From Flavobacteriales bacterium (GTDB lineage Bacteria > Bacteroidota > Bacteroidia > Flavobacteriales_F > PHOS-HE28): a stretch of 18,611 nt of DNA. Made by a program: the position numbers and the translations under genes. This document shows, piece after piece, positions 15,272 to 18,611 of this stretch (position 1 is the stretch's first letter; each line of letters opens with the position of its first letter). The stretch is taken from positions 1 through 18,611 of the forward strand of contig JADKJM010000011.1 in NCBI GenBank assembly GCA_016721005.1, given 5' to 3'. A model generated the notes under the pieces. That model made no database searches. It saw nothing but the letters and a program-made list of their open reading frames with translations, and was not told the origin of the DNA.

Positions 15272-16036
15272 TCAGGCTTGGATGTCGGCGAGCGCGGCTC
15301 GCATGATGGACAAGGTGCTGCCCGGCAATTCGGCCTTGGTCATCAACCATTGCAGATAACCCGGGTCGTTCTTGCCGATCCGCTCAAGGGCCAGCCATTG
15401 TACTTGCCGAAGGCCAGACACACGGCACCATGATCATCGTACTTCAGTTTACCGGCTGCATCCGGACTGCGCTTGCGGTCACCGCTCAGTTCACCAAGGA
15501 AACCCACGGTGCCTTGGAGTTGATCCGGGTAACGCTCCAGTTGGGCGATAAGGACATCGGCCGTGGCTTCCACGTCGGCGAGGGCATCGTGCGCCCCTTC
15601 GTGCTCGCGGCCGCAGTAGTACTTCAGAGCGGCACTGAGATTCCGTGGCTCCATCTGGTGATAGATGCGCGCGACATCCACGATGCGCAAATGGGAACTA
15701 TCCCACTCCACGCCCACACGATGGAACTCCTCCGCAAGGAGGGAACGTCGAATCGCAGGCAATTGAATCCGCCAGATCACAGCCGTCCAGATGCCCGAGG
15801 ATCTCCGCGCCACCGCATCGAGGGTAGGGGCCATAGTACATCGAGATCGGTGATCCCGTGGATCGCGGTCGTTTCAGCGGGATCGGCATACCGGGGTTCA
15901 CGAGGGTCTGGTAGCGTTCGCGGGTTCCATCGGGTTGTAGCCGGACGACCCGATCTGCACGATGCGGTCGCGCCCGATCTTGGTCGGTGGTTTCCAGATC
16001 GAAGAAGGCGAGTGGACGTTCGAGGGTGAGAAGCAT
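15272..16036 (-). CDS. DEDDh 3'-5' exonuclease (DnaQ/ExoX-like), several frameshifts
   Basis: The ATG at 16036 opens MLLTLERPLAFFDLETTD; D13 and E15 are the first two catalytic residues (ExoI motif). Pieces in three frames give DRIVQIG, VVRLQPDGTRERYQTLVNPG, AETTAIHGITDLDV, APTLDAVA and LLAEEFHRVGVEW. They continue with REHEGAHDALADVEATADVL, whose HDALAD supplies the final His and Asp of the DEDDh site. The C-terminus FGKYNGW, then LERIGKNDPGYLQWL, is the short module found at the end of ExoX-like exonucleases. At least five frame breaks lie between 15388 and 16000, too many for natural decay of a gene with all motifs intact, so sequence errors are likely. Expected role: proofreading or DNA repair, trimming single-stranded DNA ends in the cytoplasm. 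It is the first gene of the kdsA-containing run. Confidence 0.8.
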
Positions 16037-16050
16037 GCTCCAAAGTTCAC

Positions 16051-16079
16051 CAAAGAAGAACCCCGGCGGTGGGCCGGGG
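16051..16079 (-). terminator. Rho-independent terminator after the PorE-like gene
   Basis: The arms ccccggc (16061-16067) and gccgggg (16073-16079) form a perfect 7-bp GC stem with a 5-nt loop. On the minus strand the stem is followed by TTCTTCTTT. It lies 29 bp past the stop codon of the OmpA-like gene and 25 bp before the exonuclease start, so it separates the two transcription units. Confidence 0.8.
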
Positions 16080-16107
16080 CGCTTCAAGTTCTTCACAACC
16101 GTTCCGA

Positions 16108-18313
16108 TCAGCGCACCTTCAGCTTCACGTACTGGAACTTGCCGTATTTGTCGGTGTTCAGGTAGTCGCCGGCATACCTCGGGCCCTGCACCAGATTGTT
16201 CACCGCTTCCAAGCGGAGTTTGTCGGCATCCAATCCGCGAGCACGAATGGCTTCCACAAGACGCTTGCGCGCGTCCTCCATCCGCTGGCGGCTCAGGTTC
16301 TCGTTACTACCGTACGTCTTCGTGGGCACCTTGGAGGCGCTGCCCTCGATCACGATACGCGCTTCACCCTTTTCGGTGATGAGCTTCGCCACCACGTCGA
16401 TGAACTGGCGCCAACGATCCTCATTGAGGTCGATGTCCTTCACGTTGTACGCATAATACTTGGCGTATTCATCCGCGTAGGAAGCATCAGGTGCTACGTG
16501 CGTTCCGGCCTTTTCTTGATCTCCGCATCCGTAAGCGGCTTTTCTTGCCAGGGGCCTGATTCAGGTACTGTTCCGTCCGGCTTGGTTTCACAGCTCGCTC
16601 GCCCTTCTCCTTCTTGCAGGAGGCGATCCTTCGGCAGATCCACAATGCTGGCAGGGCCACCCAATGGGACCGGGGACAGGTAGATCTCCTTGTTGATCTC
16701 TGGTATGCGCTCTCGCACTCCACGAAGATGTCCTCGGTATGCACCGTTTTATCGTTCACCCGGTAATCCGGGTTGTATTCCCGGCATGGGGGGGGAGGAT
16801 GGCCACACACACACACCATCGCGTTGGCGGGGCTTGTAGGTCTTCACTTCGCCCGTGCTCTTGTCCGTTACATACAGGATGGTACTCGGTGGCAAGGATT
16901 CGCCGGGTGCGGGGATGATGTAGCCTTTCAACACCGTAAGGCCCTCACTCTCCGCATCCGCACCAAGGTCCACGAAGTAGATATCCTTCTCACCATATCC
17001 CCCGATCTCGACCGCTGCTGGAAGTACCCGCGTCGACCATCGGCGGTGGTGATGAAGAAGACGTCGTCATCCACCGTGTTCAAGGGGTAACCCAAGTTGG
17101 TCGGCACGGTGGAATCCCCATCATCCTGCAGTTCGGTCTTGAAAATGTCGAAGCCGCCCATTGAACTGTGTCCAGCGGAACCGAAGTACATCGTACGACC
17201 GTTCGGGTGGATGAACACACCATCCTCATCATAGGGCGTATTCACCACATTGCCAGGTTCTGCGCCTTGCTCCATTGTCCGTTGGGAGGCGCACCACACG
17301 GTGGATGTCCCGGCCACCTTGGCCTCCATCGCGGTTGCTGACGAAATAGAAGGTGTTCCCGTCCGCAGAAAGCGCCGTGTGTCTCCCAGGGAGCGCGTAT
17401 TGATATCGCTGCCCATGAGGACCGGATCGCTCCAGACCTCACCCACGAGTTTGCTCTCGTAGATGTTGCCGTCGCCACCATCATCGCGGTAGATGTACAG
17501 GGTCTGTCCATCGGCGGCCACGTTTCACCGATGCCAAGTGTCCGGCGCCAGCGAGAGTTGATGTTCAGCATGTCAGGGTCTGCCAGTTGCCGTCACGATC
17601 CTTGTGCTCCATTAGATGTTCTCGTATGGCTGCCCAGCGATGGGGTCGAGGATGTTGCTGTTGGAACTATCCGGGCGGACTGCGTGAGGTGTAAAACAGG
17701 CATTACACGAACGGAAAGCACCGGGCTGAAGTCAGGGTGATCACCATCGACGGACCCACGTTGGACACTTCGAAGTTCACCGGATGCTTCTGAAGACCAC
17801 GTGCATTGGCGGTCTGTTGCAAACCCACGGGTCGATGAAGGGCCCGCTGTGGGGCATTGCCCCCTCATCAATGAACTTCTGGTAGAACTGGTCGGCTAGG
17901 TCGAATTGCTGGATTGATTGGTAAGCACGTCCGAGGTAGTAGTCCACTTCCACAGGCGCATTACGCTCCTCGGTTCGAATGGATCGTAACCGGCCCTAGT
18001 TGAAGCCACCGTAGCTGCCGGACTTCCGGAGCAGGGATGCTTTCTCCAAGTATGGCAAGGCCTTGGCCTTCTGGTTGTAGGAACTGAAATAGCTCAAGCC
18101 GAGCTTGTAATTCAGGTTGGCATTCTCCCATTGGTCGTCACTGTGCATCTCCTTCCCGCTCTCCGCAGCCTGATTGAAGAGTTTCTCCTCCATCAGCTTG
18201 TTACCTTCCCTCGAACTTCAATTGAAGGAAGTGTTGAAGCATTCTGCGCGAAGGGAGGGGCTGGAACGTGAGAAGGGTTCCGGCTATAAAGAGATAATGT
18301 ACCCGTGCTTCAT
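16108..18313 (-). CDS. PorE-like TPR/PD40/OmpA-family protein, many frameshifts
   Basis: The start is probably the ATG at 18313 (MKHGYIISL, then IAGTLLTF in the next frame, then a FAQ cleavage site). TPR-like segments follow: NKLMEEKLFNQAAESGKEM, ENANLNYKLGLSYFSSYNQK, VEVDYYLGRAYQS and DLADQFYQKFIDE. A PD40/WD40-like propeller region has DGQTLYIYRDDGGDGNIYES, VFIHPNGRTMYFGSAGHSS and MGGFDIFKTELQDDG. Next comes a carboxypeptidase-regulatory-like fold (LTVLKGYIIPAPGESLPPS, REYNPDYRVNDK). Last is an OmpA-like domain (ARIVIEGSASKVPTKTYGSN, ENLSRQRMEDARKRL). This order matches PorE, the peptidoglycan-binding T9SS protein, but Bacteroidota have several paralogues. The OmpA domain lacks the usual GHTD Asp. 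Frame breaks are scattered throughout, including at an 8-base G run (16788-16795) and a CA repeat (16804-16816). Length about 735 residues. Confidence 0.8.
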
Positions 18314-18390
18314 CGAGGCAATTCGTTCACGAGTGATCTGGTCAGGCGGCATTTGGCGGCTAATGTAGGATTTTCCCCACCCGCACCCGT
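18314..18390. promoter_or_regulatory. Gap between the E2 gene and the PorE-like gene
   Basis: 77 bp. A minus-strand TACATTAG near 18363 partly resembles the Bacteroidota -7 element, but no TTG sits at the proper distance. The PorE-like gene may have its own promoter here, or may be read through from the E2 gene. Confidence 0.25.
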
Positions 18391-18611
18391 CTAGTAAGGT
18401 TCCACGGACCAAGCCTCCATTGTTCCGCAACGCGACACCGAAAACGCCCGCCCAGTGCGCCATCCACCACGCGGTGGTCATAACCGTAATGAAAGGAACA
18501 TCAGGTGCCGGATACCGGTCGAGGTCGCCTTCGGATGTTTCGATACGCCGCAGGTTTCTTGCGGATCGGCACCCGTGTGCGATCGCCCCGCGGGGTTGAT
18601 TGATGACCGGT
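18391..18611 (-). CDS. 2-oxo-acid dehydrogenase E2 (dihydrolipoyl acyltransferase), C-terminal part
   Basis: This segment carries the end of the catalytic acyltransferase domain of a pyruvate, 2-oxoglutarate or branched-chain dehydrogenase E2. Reading across frames from the window edge: VINQP, PIRKKPA, IETSEGD, RHLMFLSL, then YDHRVVDGALGGRF, and finally MEAWSVEPY with a TAG at 18391. HRVVDG contains the His and Asp of the conserved catalytic HxxxDG motif. Lipoyl and subunit-binding domains lie beyond the window. At least three frame changes occur in about 220 bp, consistent with poor base quality in this part. The specific complex cannot be determined from this fragment. Confidence 0.75.

Noticed and set aside
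1..18611. tRNA, rRNA or CRISPR features
   Set aside because: I saw no cloverleaf with a TTCGA arm, no rRNA signature and no regularly spaced repeats on either strand.

Overview
The window looks like a chromosomal stretch from a GC-rich, uncultured-type member of the Bacteroidota, probably Flavobacteriales. Three secreted proteins end in type IX secretion (T9SS) C-terminal sorting domains. There is also a PorE-like TPR/PD40/OmpA protein, a DUF2141 protein, lipoproteins, and a transaldolase-CBS protein beside kdsA. I see no tRNA, rRNA, CRISPR array or recognisable IS transposase, and no gene-free stretch over about 170 bp.

Layout. (1) Positions 1-5217, minus strand, read from high to low coordinate: an M1 aminopeptidase, a 28-codon remnant of the pfkA start, a DUF1016/YhcG PD-(D/E)XK nuclease gene, intact pfkA, a T9SS-exported zinc-metalloprotease-like protein, and the start of a lipoprotein. 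(2) 5356-7629, plus strand: a T9SS-sorted propeller-like protein and a MORN/YwqK-like repeat protein. (3) 7729-12051, plus strand: a tightly packed run of mnmA, a lipoprotein, an S8 protease, aat and a DUF2141 gene. (4) 12048-16036, minus strand: a DEDDh exonuclease, a fumarylacetoacetate-hydrolase-fold protein, kdsA, a transaldolase-CBS fusion and a KdsC-like HAD phosphatase. (5) 16108-18611, minus strand: the C-terminus of a 2-oxo-acid dehydrogenase E2, then the PorE-like protein, closed by a hairpin terminator.

The most interesting spot is 2207-3455. The DUF1016 nuclease gene sits inside the ancestral 5' end of pfkA. It is bounded by two 47-bp copies of the pfkA start (46/47 identical, the one difference synonymous), so pfkA is intact downstream while a 28-codon orphan start is left upstream. 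A perfect 13+3+13 palindrome lies just before the nuclease start codon, and a 27/29 copy of it lies inside the nuclease gene, at the codons for its LQQLVGEL motif. This looks like a small nuclease-encoding mobile or homing-like element that rebuilds the gene it enters.

The second notable point is the KDO (3-deoxy-octulosonate) region. KdsA and a KdsC-like phosphatase flank a transaldolase/fructose-6-phosphate-aldolase-type domain fused to a CBS pair, where a KdsD isomerase (SIS plus CBS pair) might be expected.

Sequence quality falls from left to right. No frameshift is apparent before about 9.39 kb. After that nearly every long gene carries single-base breaks, mostly deletions in short homopolymers, and they are dense beyond 15.4 kb. 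I treat most as sequencing or assembly errors. The S8 protease is different: it has lost a conserved internal block.
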